The notes beneath the pieces were generated by a model. The model was not told where the DNA came from. It did no database searches and saw only the letters and a program-made list of their open reading frames with translations. Both the position numbers and the translations under genes were made by a program. 64,000 nt of DNA. Source: Streptomyces sp. RPA4-2. Its GTDB lineage: Bacteria > Actinomycetota > Actinomycetes > Streptomycetales > Streptomycetaceae. The stretch is from contig NZ_CP050975.2 of the NCBI RefSeq assembly GCF_012273515.2, forward strand, positions 310,001 to 374,000, written 5' to 3'. Shown piece by piece: positions 8,029 to 16,970 of the stretch (position 1 is its first letter; every line of letters begins with the position of its first letter).

Positions 8029-9516
8029 TCAGTGCTGCGGGGCCGGGGTGCTCTCCCCCGCCGGTGTGTGCTGCCCGGCCGGGGCGGCCTGCGCGAGTGG
8101 TGCGCGGGTGGGCGCGGCGGCGCGGCGGCGGGAGGGGGCGAGCAGCATGGAGAAGGTCGCCAGGGCCACCGCGACGGCGCCCACCCACATGGCGGGGACG
8201 AGGCCGTCGACGAAGTCGCGCGGTGAGGCGTAGCCGCCGTTGGCGCTGAAGATGGAGGCGAGCAGGGCGACGCCGAGGGCGGCGCCGACCTCGCGGGTGG
8301 CGGCGGTGACGCCGGAGGCGATGCCCTGTTCGTGTTCGGCGACCGAGCCCATGGTGAGGTTCATCAGCGGGGCGTAGAACAGGGCCATGCCGGCGCCGCA
8401 GATCATCAGGGAGGGCAGCTGGGCGGCGTAGGAGACGTCCGGTTCGAGGACGAAGGCCCAATAGACCATGCCGGCGGTCATCATGGCGAGGCCGAGGGTG
8501 ACCACGGGTTTGCCGCCGATGCGGTCGGAGACCATGCCGCCGATGGGGGCGACGACCATCGGCATGGCGGTCCAGGCGAGCAGGCGGACGCCGGCCTGCA
8601 TGGCGGTGTAGCCCTGGATGTTCTGGAGGAACTGGGTCATCAGGAAGATCGCGCCGAACATGCCGACCGACATCAGGGCGCCGGCCAGGTTGATCGCGGT
8701 GAAGGCGCGGTTGCGGAACATGCGCATCGGCACCATCGGGTGTTCGGTGCGGTTCTCCCAGACGACGAACAGGGCCATCACGGCGGTGCCGCCGATCAGT
8801 GCGCCCAGGACCTGCGGGGACGTCCAGCCGTCGCCGTGGCCCTTGATGAGGCCCAGCACGATGCCGAACAGGCCGAGGCTGGCCAGGGCGGTGCCGACGG
8901 CGTCGAGGCGGGAGTGGGCGATGCGGCTCTCGGCGAGCTTGCGGAAGGACAGCGGGGCCAGGGCCAGGCCGATCGGCACGTTCAGCCAGAAGATCCACTG
9001 CCAGGACAGGTGCTCGACGATGGCGCCGCCCACCAGTGGGCCGGCGGCGATGGACAGTCCGTTGACGGCGCCCCAGATGCCCAGGGCGGCGCCGCGTTTC
9101 TCGGCGGGCACGGCGGCGGTCAGCAGGGTCACCGACAGCGGCATGATGATGGCGGCGCCGACGCCCTGGACGGCGCGGGCGGCGACGAGTTCGTTGATGC
9201 CGGGCGCGAGGGCGGCGGCCGCGGAGGCGGCGGTGAACAGCAGCAGGCCCAGGCTGAAGACCTTGCGGCGGCCGAAGCGGTCGCCGAGGGCGGCGCCGAA
9301 CATCATCAGGACCGCGAAGGACAGGGTGTAGGCGTTGACCGTCCATTCCAGGTCGGTGAGGCTGCCGCCGAGTTTCTCCCGGATGGTGGGCAGCGCCGTG
9401 ATGATGACGAGGTTGTCCAGTCCCGCCATGAACGAGGCGAGGCTGGTGGTGAGGATGGCCCAGAAGACCACCCTCTTGGTTTCACCGCCCGGGGATGGGG
9501 GGTTGACGGTGCTCAT
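8029..9516 (-). CDS. MFS drug/product exporter (DHA2, 14 TM)
   Basis: A 495-aa transporter of the DHA2/EmrB-QacA type. Motifs include SFMAGLDNLVIITALPTIR in TM1, the loop GAALGDRFGRRKVF, RAVQGVGAAIIMPLSVTLL in TM4 and a 14-segment profile ending near residue 460. It probably exports the cluster product or an intermediate. The ATG follows AAAGGATG. A SARP-type box with two heptamers and TAGCGT precedes it (9621-9652), so it should be co-activated with the biosynthetic genes. Confidence 0.88.
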   Translation of the reverse strand: MSTVNPPSPGGETKRVVFWAILTTSLASFMAGLDNLVIITALPTIREKLGGSLTDLEWTVNAYTLSFAVLMMFGAALGDRFGRRKVFSLGLLLFTAASAAAALAPGINELVAARAVQGVGAAIIMPLSVTLLTAAVPAEKRGAALGIWGAVNGLSIAAGPLVGGAIVEHLSWQWIFWLNVPIGLALAPLSFRKLAESRIAHSRLDAVGTALASLGLFGIVLGLIKGHGDGWTSPQVLGALIGGTAVMALFVVWENRTEHPMVPMRMFRNRAFTAINLAGALMSVGMFGAIFLMTQFLQNIQGYTAMQAGVRLLAWTAMPMVVAPIGGMVSDRIGGKPVVTLGLAMMTAGMVYWAFVLEPDVSYAAQLPSLMICGAGMALFYAPLMNLTMGSVAEHEQGIASGVTAATREVGAALGVALLASIFSANGGYASPRDFVDGLVPAMWVGAVAVALATFSMLLAPSRRRAAAPTRAPLAQAAPAGQHTPAGESTPAPQH

Positions 9517-9620
9517 CGAGCATCCTTTCTGGAGGCTGGTCAGTGCGAGATGCTCTTCGCCGTGACCTGTCCGGCCTGCGCCGGCGCATCCGTCGCCGCC
9601 GGGCCGGTCCGGCGCCGACG

Positions 9621-9652
9621 ACGCTACGGACGCGTACTCGACTTCTCCTCGA
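9621..9652 (-). promoter_or_regulatory. SARP-type promoter of the MFS gene
   Basis: On the minus strand, heptamers TCGAGGA and TCGAGTA start 11 bp apart. The second is followed by exactly 8 bp and the -10 element TAGCGT (9621-9626). This matches the DnrI/ActII-ORF4 pattern. It gives a leader of about 100 nt to the ATG at 9516. Confidence 0.65.
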
Positions 9653-9757
9653 GTCCCGGTGGGCGCCGGTGCGCGGTGCGGGCACGGCGGCGCCGCGGGG
9701 CCCGCGTACCGGTGCCGGTAGGCGGGCGCCGCGGCGTGTGGGCGGCCGTGGGCCGGG

Positions 9758-10228
9758 TCAGGCGAGCTGGCGCTGGAAGGTGGCGATGTCGAAGTAGAGG
9801 GTCTCGTCGATGAGGACGTCGCCGTCGAAGTGGAAGAAGACGGCGACGGGGGCGTCGATGGACTTGCCCCGGTTGGGTATGCCGCGCCAGTCCGCGTGCT
9901 GCTTGCCGCGTGCCTGGGCCTCCAGGATCACCGCGGTGGGTGTGTGGTGCACGTGGTGCAGGTCGTGCTCCAGGTCGGGGAAGGCCGCCTTGAGGTCGGC
10001 GAAGTAGCCCTTCTTGATGGCTTCTTCGCCGATCAGCGGGCCCTCTTCGAAGGCCTGGATGCGGTAGACGCCGCCGCGCGGGAAGGTGGCCAGCACGCCG
10101 TCGATGTCCCAGGCGATCTCGGCGACCGTGTGCTGCAGGACGACCGCCTCGCGCTTCTTGCGCAGTTCGGCGTCGGGCTGCGGGAGATCCGCGCCGGGCA
10201 GAGTGAATTCGTGTGCTTCGGTGGCCAT
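9758..10228 (-). CDS. SnoaL-like (NTF2 fold) protein
   Basis: A 156-aa NTF2-fold protein. Near residue 28 the helix KKREAVVLQHTVAEIAWDID starts, followed by FPDLEHDLHHVHHTPTAV and VAVFFHFDGDVLIDETLYFD. It is a second, divergent SnoaL-like member and may act as a cyclase, dehydratase or isomerase. I chose the ATG at 10228, 6 nt after GGAGGA; an ATG 6 nt upstream lies inside the Shine-Dalgarno spacing. It has its own SARP-type promoter with three heptamers, the best-formed site in the window. Confidence 0.75.
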   Translation of the reverse strand: MATEAHEFTLPGADLPQPDAELRKKREAVVLQHTVAEIAWDIDGVLATFPRGGVYRIQAFEEGPLIGEEAIKKGYFADLKAAFPDLEHDLHHVHHTPTAVILEAQARGKQHADWRGIPNRGKSIDAPVAVFFHFDGDVLIDETLYFDIATFQRQLA

Positions 10229-10267
10229 GACCATTCCTCCACGCATCGGCCTGTTCGGTTGCCGCCG

Positions 10268-10310
10268 ACGCTAGGGCGGCGCGCTCGCTCGGCCCTCGTT
10301 TCCGGCTCGA
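10268..10310 (-). promoter_or_regulatory. SARP-type promoter (three heptamers)
   Basis: On the minus strand the heptamers TCGAGCC, ACGAGGG and GCGAGCG are spaced exactly 11 bp apart. Then come 8 bp and the -10 TAGCGT (10268-10273). This is the textbook SARP arrangement. It would start a leader of about 33 nt for the SnoaL-like gene at 10228. The site overlaps the 3' end of the cupin gene. Confidence 0.75.
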
Positions 10311-10915
10311 ACCGCCTGGCCCGGGGCGGGTGGTGACGGGCTGTCAGGCAGTGGGCTGCAGGCGGGGGGGTGTCCTGGGGCGGGCGGTAGGTGGGGCGGT
10401 AGCCGCAGGCCAGGCCGAGCGGGGCGAGCAGCAGGCACAGGCCCATGTCGAGGGGGGAAGGGGCGGCCGGTGACGACGCGGTACTCGTCGCGGAAGGCGA
10501 GGGCGAGCAGCGGCATCTGCAGGCGGGGGGTGCCGTCGGGGCGCAGCTTACCTTCGTTGGTCAGTCCCCACAGGGTCTCGAAGACGGTTTCGGTCTGGTA
10601 GGCGGGGGTGGTGCGCCAGATGACCCGGGTGGTCTCGGGGCCGGGGTTCCACATGGAGTGGACGGCGCCCGGGGGGATGTGGAAGTCGGCGCCCTGGTCG
10701 TACTCGTGGAGGGTGCCGTCGAGCTGGAGGTGGAGGCGGCCGCTTTCCAGGCGCATGTGTTCGGTCTGGCGGGGGTGGTAGTGCTGGGGCGGTTTGATGA
10801 CGGCGGGCGCGTATTCGACGGCGACCTCGACGTAGGCGCCGTCGGTCTCGGCGGCGGTGGTCAGGAAGGTGAGGGTGTCTTTTCCGAGGCGCAGGGTGTC
10901 TCCGGGGCGGGCCAT
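10271..10915 (-). CDS. Cupin-domain protein (C-terminus uncertain)
   Basis: A small cupin with the metal-site pattern IKPPQHYHPRQTEHMRLESG (about residues 40-60) and the second motif DFHIPPGAVHSMWNPGPE (about 80-100). Such proteins act as dioxygenases, isomerases or cyclases in polyketide clusters. After the segment VVTGRPFPP the frame probably slips at a G6 run near 10452-10457: the next frame continues with a hydrophobic stretch MGLCLLLAPLGLACGYRP. The true end is therefore uncertain and may lie upstream of 10271. The ATG at 10915 follows AGAAGAGG. Confidence 0.7.
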   Translation of the reverse strand: MARPGDTLRLGKDTLTFLTTAAETDGAYVEVAVEYAPAVIKPPQHYHPRQTEHMRLESGRLHLQLDGTLHEYDQGADFHIPPGAVHSMWNPGPETTRVIWRTTPAYQTETVFETLWGLTNEGKLRPDGTPRLQMPLLALAFRDEYRVVTGRPFPPRHGPVPAARPARPGLRLPPHLPPAPGHPPACSPLPDSPSPPAPGQAVRAGNEGRASAPP

Positions 10916-10958
10916 CGGGTGCCTCTTCTCGTCCGGTGAGGGGGGGTGGCGGGGTGGG

Positions 10959-12449
10959 TCAGGCGGTGCGGGTGCCGGCGGGGGTGGTGCGGTGGCGGGG
11001 CAGTCCGAAGTAGGCGGTGAGGAGGTTGAGGACGCCGATGCTTAGGCGGCGATCCAGAAGCCCAGGTGGAGGCCGTCCAGCCAGGCCAGGGCGGGGGCGG
11101 TGTGGGCGGTGAGTTCGCTGGTGGTGCGGGTCAGGGCGCTGGTGGCGACGGTGGCGACGCCCAGCGAGGCGCCGACCTGGAAGGCGGCGACCAGGACGCC
11201 GGAGGCGATGCCCTGCTGGTGGGGCGGGATGTCGGAGACGCCGTGCACGTTGACGGGGATGCCGCAGCACTGCATGGAGGCGCCCAGGATGAGCAGGGCG
11301 GGCAGCAGGTGCAGCAGGTAGTTGCCGTCGGAGGGGGCCTGGGTGAGCAGGAGCAGGCCCAGCAGGGAGTAAGCGCTTACCAGGTAGACGGGGCGGGGGG
11401 CCGCGGTGCATGACGCGGGTGGCGGGGGCCGTGACCAGGATGGCGACGATGCCCAGGGGCAGGAACGCGAAGCCGGACTTGAGGGTGGAGTAGCCCAGGG
11501 TGCGTTGCAGGTAGTAGCTGCACAGGAAGAGGACGGAGGCCTGGACGGCGCTGGTCAGGACGCGGCCGAGGCCGGCGGTGGCCAGGGAGCGGGTGGCGAA
11601 CAGGTGCAGCGGCATCAGCGGGTCGGCGGCGCGGCGTTCGATGAGGACGAACGCGGCCAGCAGGGCGAGGGCGGCGGCGGCCGGGGCGAGGACGTAGGGC
11701 GGGGAGGCGGCGCCGTGGTCCTGGATGTTGACGATGGCGTAGACGAGGGCGGCCAGGCCCGCGGTGACGGTGGCGGCGCCGGCCAGGTCGGGGCGGGAGC
11801 CGCGGACGGCGGTGTCGGGGCGGCCGCGGGAGAGCAGCAGGACGCCGGCGACGGCGACGGCGCCGAAGGGGAGGTTGATGTAGAAGATCCAGCGCCAGCT
11901 GAGGCTGTCGGTGATCAGGCCGCCGGCGATGACGCCGAGGGTGCCGCCGAGGCCGGCCAGGGCGGCCCAGACGGCGAGTGCGGTGGTGCGTTCGCGGCCG
12001 CGCGGGAAGGTGGTGGTGACCAGGGACATCGCGGCGGGTGAGAGGAAGGCGGCGCCGCAGCCCTGCAGGGCGCGGGCGGCGATGAGCAGGCCGGCGTCGC
12101 CGGCCAGGCCGCACAGCAGGGAGGCGGCGGTGAACAGCAGGGCGCCGAGCAGGAAGGTGCGGCGCCTGCCCCAGCGGTCGGCGGTGCGGCCGCCGAGCAG
12201 CATGAGGCCGCCGAAGCACAGGATGTAGGAGGTCAGCACCCATTCGATGGCGGTGGGGCCGGCGCCGAGGTCGTTCTGGACGGCGGGCAGGGCGAGGTTC
12301 ACCACGGTGGTGTCCAGGAGCACCATGAACTGGGCGAGGGCGACGAAGACGAGCAGGCGCCAGCGGCGCGGGTCGGCCGCGGCGCCGTCGGCGTCGGCGT
12401 CGGGTGCGCGGTCCTTGGTGCGGGCGGCGGCGGGGTGGTCGGTGGTCAT
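10959..12449 (-). CDS. MFS exporter (DHA2, 14 TM), two frame breaks
   Basis: EmrB/QacA-type transporter starting MTTDHPAAARTKDRAPDADA, with FMVLLDTTVVNLALPAVQ in TM1, GGRTADRWGRRRTFLL in the loop and RALQGCGAAFLSPAAMSLV in TM4. The frame is lost near 11395-11402 (C-run), where RVMHRG should continue as PRPVYL. It is lost again at 11040-11047, where an apparent TAA interrupts FWIAA. Replacing the 8-mer GCCTAAGC with GCCGGC there restores FWIAAGIGVLNLL. Both are probably sequence errors in an intact gene of about 495 codons. Confidence 0.8.
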   Translation of the reverse strand: MTTDHPAAARTKDRAPDADADGAAADPRRWRLLVFVALAQFMVLLDTTVVNLALPAVQNDLGAGPTAIEWVLTSYILCFGGLMLLGGRTADRWGRRRTFLLGALLFTAASLLCGLAGDAGLLIAARALQGCGAAFLSPAAMSLVTTTFPRGRERTTALAVWAALAGLGGTLGVIAGGLITDSLSWRWIFYINLPFGAVAVAGVLLLSRGRPDTAVRGSRPDLAGAATVTAGLAALVYAIVNIQDHGAASPPYVLAPAAAALALLAAFVLIERRAADPLMPLHLFATRSLATAGLGRVLTSAVQASVLFLCSYYLQRTLGYSTLKSGFAFLPLGIVAILVTAPATRVMHRGPPPRLPGKRLLPAGPAPAHPGPLRRQLPAAPAARPAHPGRLHAVLRHPRQRARRLRHPAPPAGHRLRRPGRRLPGRRLAGRRHRRHQRPDPHHQRTHRPHRPRPGLAGRPPPGLLDRRLSIGVLNLLTAYFGLPRHRTTPAGTRTA

Positions 12450-12535
12450 GGCTCCCTCTCCAACGGGTCTGCCTCCCGCCCCGCCCCCGGCGCCGCCCCC
12501 CCGGGGGGCGGGCGGCCGGGAAGGGGGCGGCCCGG

Positions 12536-13446
12536 TCAGGCGGCGGGTGCTTCGATGTAGCTGAGGGCGTTGTAGATGGTGCGGTCGGGGTCGGTGATGG
12601 CGCGCCGGCCGTGCATGACGCGGGTGTTGTCGATGACGGCGGCGTCGCCGTCCTGCCAGTCGAGGTTCTCGGTGAGGCGGGCGGTGACCTCTTCGACCTC
12701 GGCGAGCAGGGGTGCGGGCAGTTCGGTGGTGTCGGCGAAGGTGATGGTGGGCTTCTCGTAGTTGAAGGAGGGGCCCAGGATGCTGTTGGCGAAGGAGGGG
12801 CGGGGGCCGAAGACGGTGGGGGTAGAAGCGGCGGGGGTGCGGAAGGAGTAGCGCACGCCGCCGTCGTCCTGGGGGTGATCTCGGTGCCGGGCAGTTGTCC
12901 GGCCAGCGCGAGGAGTTCGCTCACCTGGATCTGGTCGGCGGGCTTGGTGCGGCCCAGCAGGTGGTGGGCCATGGCGCGCCACTGGGGTTCGCCGACGTAG
13001 CGGCTGTAGACGATGTCCTGGGCGGCGAACGCGGTGCGGGCCTGGTCGCTGAGGGCGTCCCAGACGCGGTAGCCGTCGCAGACGGTGGTCTGGGAGCCGG
13101 AGGAGGCGGCCTTCTCGCAGAAGAACCAGGCGAGGTGGGAGCGGAAGGGGCTGTTGCCGTTCTCGGTGTGCAGGCCGACCTCGTCGAAGCCGGCGTCGAC
13201 CTTCTGGGCGACCTCGGAGTAGAAGTCGCGGGCGGGGTCGAGGGTGGTGGAGGTGGAGGTGTTCTGGACCAGGGCGGTGAAGGCGTCCATGTCGGCGCCG
13301 AAGCCGCGCAGCAGCAGGAAGCCGGCCTGGGCGATGAGGTCGCGCAGTTCCTTGGGGTCGATGCCGTCGAGGCCGCCGGGGCCCGCGGGCTGGACCAGCA
13401 GGCCGCTGCCGGTGCCGTAGGGCGTGGTCTGCACAGCCGTGCTCAT
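12536..13446 (-). CDS. TauD/TfdA-like Fe(II)/2-oxoglutarate dioxygenase, one frame break
   Basis: A dioxygenase of about 300 aa. It starts MSTAVQTTPYGTGSGLLVQP and has FLLLRGFGADMDAFTALVQ and the metal-binding HTENGN (HxE variant of HxD) near residue 110. Near the C-terminus is the distal His in NTRVMHGRRAITDPDRTIYN. The frame is broken at a G5 run (12871-12875); one extra base joins GTEITP to QDDGGVRYSFRTP. The ATG overlaps the ligase stop (ATGA). It probably oxidises a carrier- or CoA-bound acyl chain from the neighbouring ligase. Confidence 0.82.
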
Positions 13447-15058
13447 GCCTTCTCCTTGGTCTGCTGGGGTGCCGCGGCGGGGGTCCGGGTGAGGACGTGG
13501 TGGCGGATGACGTCGCGGCGGGGGCGGCCGGTGACGGTGAAGCAGGTGGCGTAGGCGGGGTCGTCCTCGGACATGAGGTGGACGACGGCGGCGCGTTCGA
13601 TGCCGGAGAGTTTGCGCCGGCCGAATTCGGTGATGCGGCTGCGGGCGGTGTCGGGGTCGAGGGCGGCGTCGATGACGAACAGGCCGTGCACGTCGTCGAG
13701 GCCGTCGGCGATGACGGCGGCCTCGCGGATGAAGCCGAGTTCGCGGTAGCGGGCCTCGACCCATTCGGGGGCGACGTTGCGGCCGCCGGCGGTGATGACG
13801 AGGTTCTTCTTGCGTCCGGTGATGCGCAGGTAGCCGTCGTCGTCGATCTCGGCGAGGTCGCCGGTGTGCAGGCGGCCCTGGTCGTCGACGACGACGCTGG
13901 AGGGGTCCTCGCGGGTGTAGCCGGCGAACAGGGAGGTGCTGCGGATGAGGAGTTCGCCGTCGTCGGCGAGTTCGGCGTGCACGTGGTCCAGGGGGCGGCC
14001 GACGGTGCCGAAGCGGACTTCGCCGGGGAAGTTCCAGGACACCACGGAGGAGTTCTCGCTCAGTCCGTAGCCCTCGTGGACGGTCAGTCCGTGGGCGTGC
14101 AGGCGCTGGAGGATCTCGGGCGGGACGGGGGCGCCGCCGCAGGCGATGAAGACGGGGCCGTCGTGTCCGAAGATCCGCCGGTGGCGTTCGGTGACGCTCT
14201 CGGCGGGCTGCTGGTCGCACAGGGCGAGGAAGAGGCCGGCGACGGTGGGCGGGACGACCAGGGCGGTGGGGCGGGCCTGGCGCAGCAGGGTGAGCATGCG
14301 CGGTGCGGCGTCGGCGGCGGTGCCGACCAGGGCGGTGCCGGGGGGCAGGAAGGACACCGAACCGCCGGCCAGGAAGGGCATGTAGAGGCCGGCGACCTGT
14401 TCGATGAGCAGGCTGAGGGGGACGATCGACAGGTACCGCTCGAAGATCGCCGGGCGGGTGCGGGTGCGCAGCGAGGTGAGCAGTGCGTCCAGGCCGTGCC
14501 AAGCGGATCTGCACGCCTTTGGGGGCGGAGGTGGTGCCGGAGGTGTGGATGACCTTGACGACGGCGTCGTCGCCGGGGACGGGCGGGTGGGGGGCGGGGG
14601 GCCGGGCGATCAGGGCGGGCAGGTCGAGGGCGGTGGTGGGGCAGTACGGCGGGCAGCACGGGGTCGGGGGTGGCGGCCGTCCAGCGGGTCAGGGCCGCGC
14701 TGCCCGCGGTGTCGGTCAGGCACAGGTCGGCGCTCTCCAGGAGGGAGGCGGCCTGCTGGGCGGTGAAGGCGGTGGGTACGGGGATCTCGACGGCGCCGGC
14801 GAACAGGGCGGCGAGGTCGGCGGCCACCCATTCGGGGGAGTTCTCGGCGAGCAGTCCCACCCGGGCGGGCCGGCCCAGGGTGCGGGCCAGGTCGGTGAGG
14901 TCGGCGGCCAGGGCCAGGGCGGTGCGCAGGAGGTCGCGGTAGCTGTGGGCGGTGCCCTCGCCGCCGTCGGCGGCCAGGACGCGGACCATGACGGCGTCGC
15001 TGTCGGCCTGCTGGAGCAGTCCGCGGGCCAGGGACAGGGGTGCGGTGTCAGGCGGCAC
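13443..15058 (-). CDS. AMP-binding acyl ligase, two frame breaks
   Basis: ANL-superfamily adenylate-forming enzyme, about 535 codons, closest in layout to long-chain acyl-CoA ligases. Visible motifs: P-loop IHTSGTTSAPKG, GYGLSENSSVVSWNF, TGDLAEIDDDGYLRITGRKK and the tail FTVTGRPRRDVIRHHVL. The usual A10 lysine is not obvious. The frame breaks near 14640 (one G too many) and near 14502. The first ATG lies 11 bp inside the thermostable-hemolysin-family gene and the stop overlaps the dioxygenase start, so the three are coupled. Likely role: activating a fatty or polyketide acid. Confidence 0.82.
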
Positions 15059-15704
15059 GGGTCAGCACCCCCTGCCGGTCCGGGCGGTTGCTCAGCAGCC
15101 GCATGTCGACCGAGGTGAAGCAGTAGCGGCCGATGGCGGCCAGCAGCAGGGTGGACTGTTCGGCGGCCTCGGCGTAGCCGACGACGGGCCGGGTGTCGTA
15201 GTAGGTGCCCCAGGAGGCGCGTTCGTCCAGGGGCAGGCGTTCGGGCGAGGCGTCGGCGAGGGGGTGGAAGACGCAGCCGAGGCGCTGCATGAGCGCGGCG
15301 AGCCGGCCGGTCATCGTCATGACGGCGTAGGGGCGGCCCAGGCAGGCCATGATCAGCGGGATCGCTTTGATGATCTCGGCGCCGGCGGCGGCCCGTACGG
15401 AGGCGATGGAGCCGATCTGCAGGACCTGGGAGCGTTTGACGGGGGTGCCGACGGCCTGGGTGATGACGTCTTCGACGGGAGCGTCGAGATAGCGTTCCAG
15501 CAGGATGGTCTCTTCCTCGGGGAAGGACAGGCCGGCGCAGGCGAGGACTTCCTCCTGGCCGTCGGCGGTGTCCTCGAAGAAGGCGAGGAAGCCGTCCGGG
15601 TCGGGGGTGATGCTGGCCCGGTACTGCTTGGCGAACACCAGCCGGGCCAGGTCCGCGGCGGTCTGCCAGTCCGGGGTGCCGCGCTCGGACAGGGTGATTC
15701 TCAT
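15048..15704 (-). CDS. Thermostable hemolysin family protein (GNAT-like)
   Basis: A 218-aa protein matching the T_hemolysin family. Segments include ARLVFAKQYRASITPDPDGF, ACAGLSFPEEETILLERYLD, QVLQIGSIASVRAAAGAEII and YAVMTMTGRLAALMQRLGC. The fold resembles GNAT or autoinducer-synthase acyltransferases; the founding Vibrio name does not imply haemolysis. In many bacteria it stands next to an AMP-ligase, as here, suggesting it acts on the acyl adenylate or thioester. Its 3' end overlaps the ligase by 11 bp. The substrate is unknown. Confidence 0.75.
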   Translation of the reverse strand: MRITLSERGTPDWQTAADLARLVFAKQYRASITPDPDGFLAFFEDTADGQEEVLACAGLSFPEEETILLERYLDAPVEDVITQAVGTPVKRSQVLQIGSIASVRAAAGAEIIKAIPLIMACLGRPYAVMTMTGRLAALMQRLGCVFHPLADASPERLPLDERASWGTYYDTRPVVGYAEAAEQSTLLLAAIGRYCFTSVDMRLLSNRPDRQGVLTRAA

Positions 15705-15747
15705 GTGCTGCGCTCCCTAACAGGGTGGGGTGGGACGCGAGGCGGAC

Positions 15748-16929
15748 TCATCGCCCGAGCACCGCGGAACGGTGCGCGGCCGGCCGGGCGCTGAGGGCGA
15801 GTTCCGCGGCCCGCAGGGCGCTGTTGATGGAGGTCTCGGCGAGGATGCCGGGGGCGGCGACGCTGTCGCCGGCCAGGAACACTCCGTCCCCGCGGTCGAC
15901 GGCGGGCCGGTCGCGCCAGCTGAGGCCGGGCAGGTCGAGGGCGCCGGTGCGGCCCCGGGAGACGCCTTCGCGGCGCCACAGGATGCGCTGCTGCCAGCCG
16001 GGGGTGGTCAGGTCGAAGAGTTTCTCCAGGCGGGCCAGCGCGTCGGCCTTCGACTCGCCGGGCCTGATCGGCATCTGTCCCTGGAACAGGGCCTGGCCTT
16101 CGGGGGCGAGGGAGGGGTCGTGGTCGGAGTACTGGGAGGTGAAGCCGCCCTCGTCCATGTCGAAGGAGACGTTGCCGTCCTTCTTGGAGTGGGTGACGGC
16201 CATGTCGAGCAGGGCGGCGGTGCCGCTGGGCCACTCCAGGGAGCTGTCGCCGAGCAGGCTGCGGGCGGCGGCGAGGGAGGTCGCGACGATGACCGGTCCG
16301 CCGGTGGGCAGTTCGGTCAGCCGGGAGCCGGTCTCGATGACCACGCCGCGGGCGCGGGCGACGCGTTCCATGCGCCCGATCAACGCCCCCCAGCCGCCCA
16401 TGAAGTAGCGGCTGGGCAGCGGGAAGCGGGGGGTGCCCACGCGCAGCAGGCGTTCCCACACGAAGGCCGCCGAGAGGCGTCCGGGGTCGCCGTCGAAGAG
16501 GATCGGGCCGAGGAAGCCGAGGGCCTCGTCGACGGTCTGCTGGGCGAAGCGTTCGCTCGCCCAGTCCTGGAAGGAGCGGTCGACGGGGACGTCGATGCCG
16601 CGGTGCATCCAGGTCATCCTCATGTAGCCGCCGGGCAGCGTCATCCGCAGCCGGCCCTGGTGGCGGAAGCGCATCCGGGTCCACTCGTGGAAGGACAGCC
16701 GTACGTAGCGGCCGGCCAGTCCGCGCTGCAGCAGCCAGTGCCAGGCGTCGCCGTTGTCGAAGAAGGTGTGCGGCCCGTCGTTGGTGACGTAGGGGCCGGA
16801 GGCGGAGCGGGCGCGGCCGCCCGCGTGGGAGTGGGCCTCGTGGACGGTGACGCGGGCGCCCTGTTCGGCGGCGGAGATCGCCGCGGTCAGGCCGGCCAGT
16901 CCGCCGCCGATGATCGTGATGTTCGCCAT
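15748..16929 (-). CDS. FAD-dependent phytoene-desaturase-like oxidoreductase
   Basis: A 393-aa flavoprotein. The N-terminal FAD motif ITIIGGGLAGLTAAISAAEQ is followed by VHEAHSHAGGRARS. The C-terminus has VFLAGDSVAAPGILAETSIN, the second FAD contact. It belongs to the amine-oxidase/phytoene-desaturase superfamily, smaller than true carotenoid desaturases. No carotenoid genes are nearby, so it more likely desaturates or isomerises the polyketide chain; related proteins occur in clusters for polyunsaturated acyl groups. It stands 43 bp upstream of the hemolysin-family gene, in the same direction. Confidence 0.8.
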   Translation of the reverse strand: MANITIIGGGLAGLTAAISAAEQGARVTVHEAHSHAGGRARSASGPYVTNDGPHTFFDNGDAWHWLLQRGLAGRYVRLSFHEWTRMRFRHQGRLRMTLPGGYMRMTWMHRGIDVPVDRSFQDWASERFAQQTVDEALGFLGPILFDGDPGRLSAAFVWERLLRVGTPRFPLPSRYFMGGWGALIGRMERVARARGVVIETGSRLTELPTGGPVIVATSLAAARSLLGDSSLEWPSGTAALLDMAVTHSKKDGNVSFDMDEGGFTSQYSDHDPSLAPEGQALFQGQMPIRPGESKADALARLEKLFDLTTPGWQQRILWRREGVSRGRTGALDLPGLSWRDRPAVDRGDGVFLAGDSVAAPGILAETSINSALRAAELALSARPAAHRSAVLGR

Positions 16930-16970
16930 GGTTGTCGCTCTCACTCGCCTTCGAAGGTCCGCGGCCGGTC

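Noticed and set aside
11377..14514. A 1045-codon minus-strand open frame
   Set aside because: It is a composite that crosses the MFS, dioxygenase and ligase genes in shifted frames; it reads real domains only over short stretches between frame breaks.
15048..15704. A toxin or haemolysin role for the thermostable-hemolysin-family protein
   Set aside because: No signal peptide or membrane segment is seen, and the gene overlaps an acyl ligase; the family name is historical.
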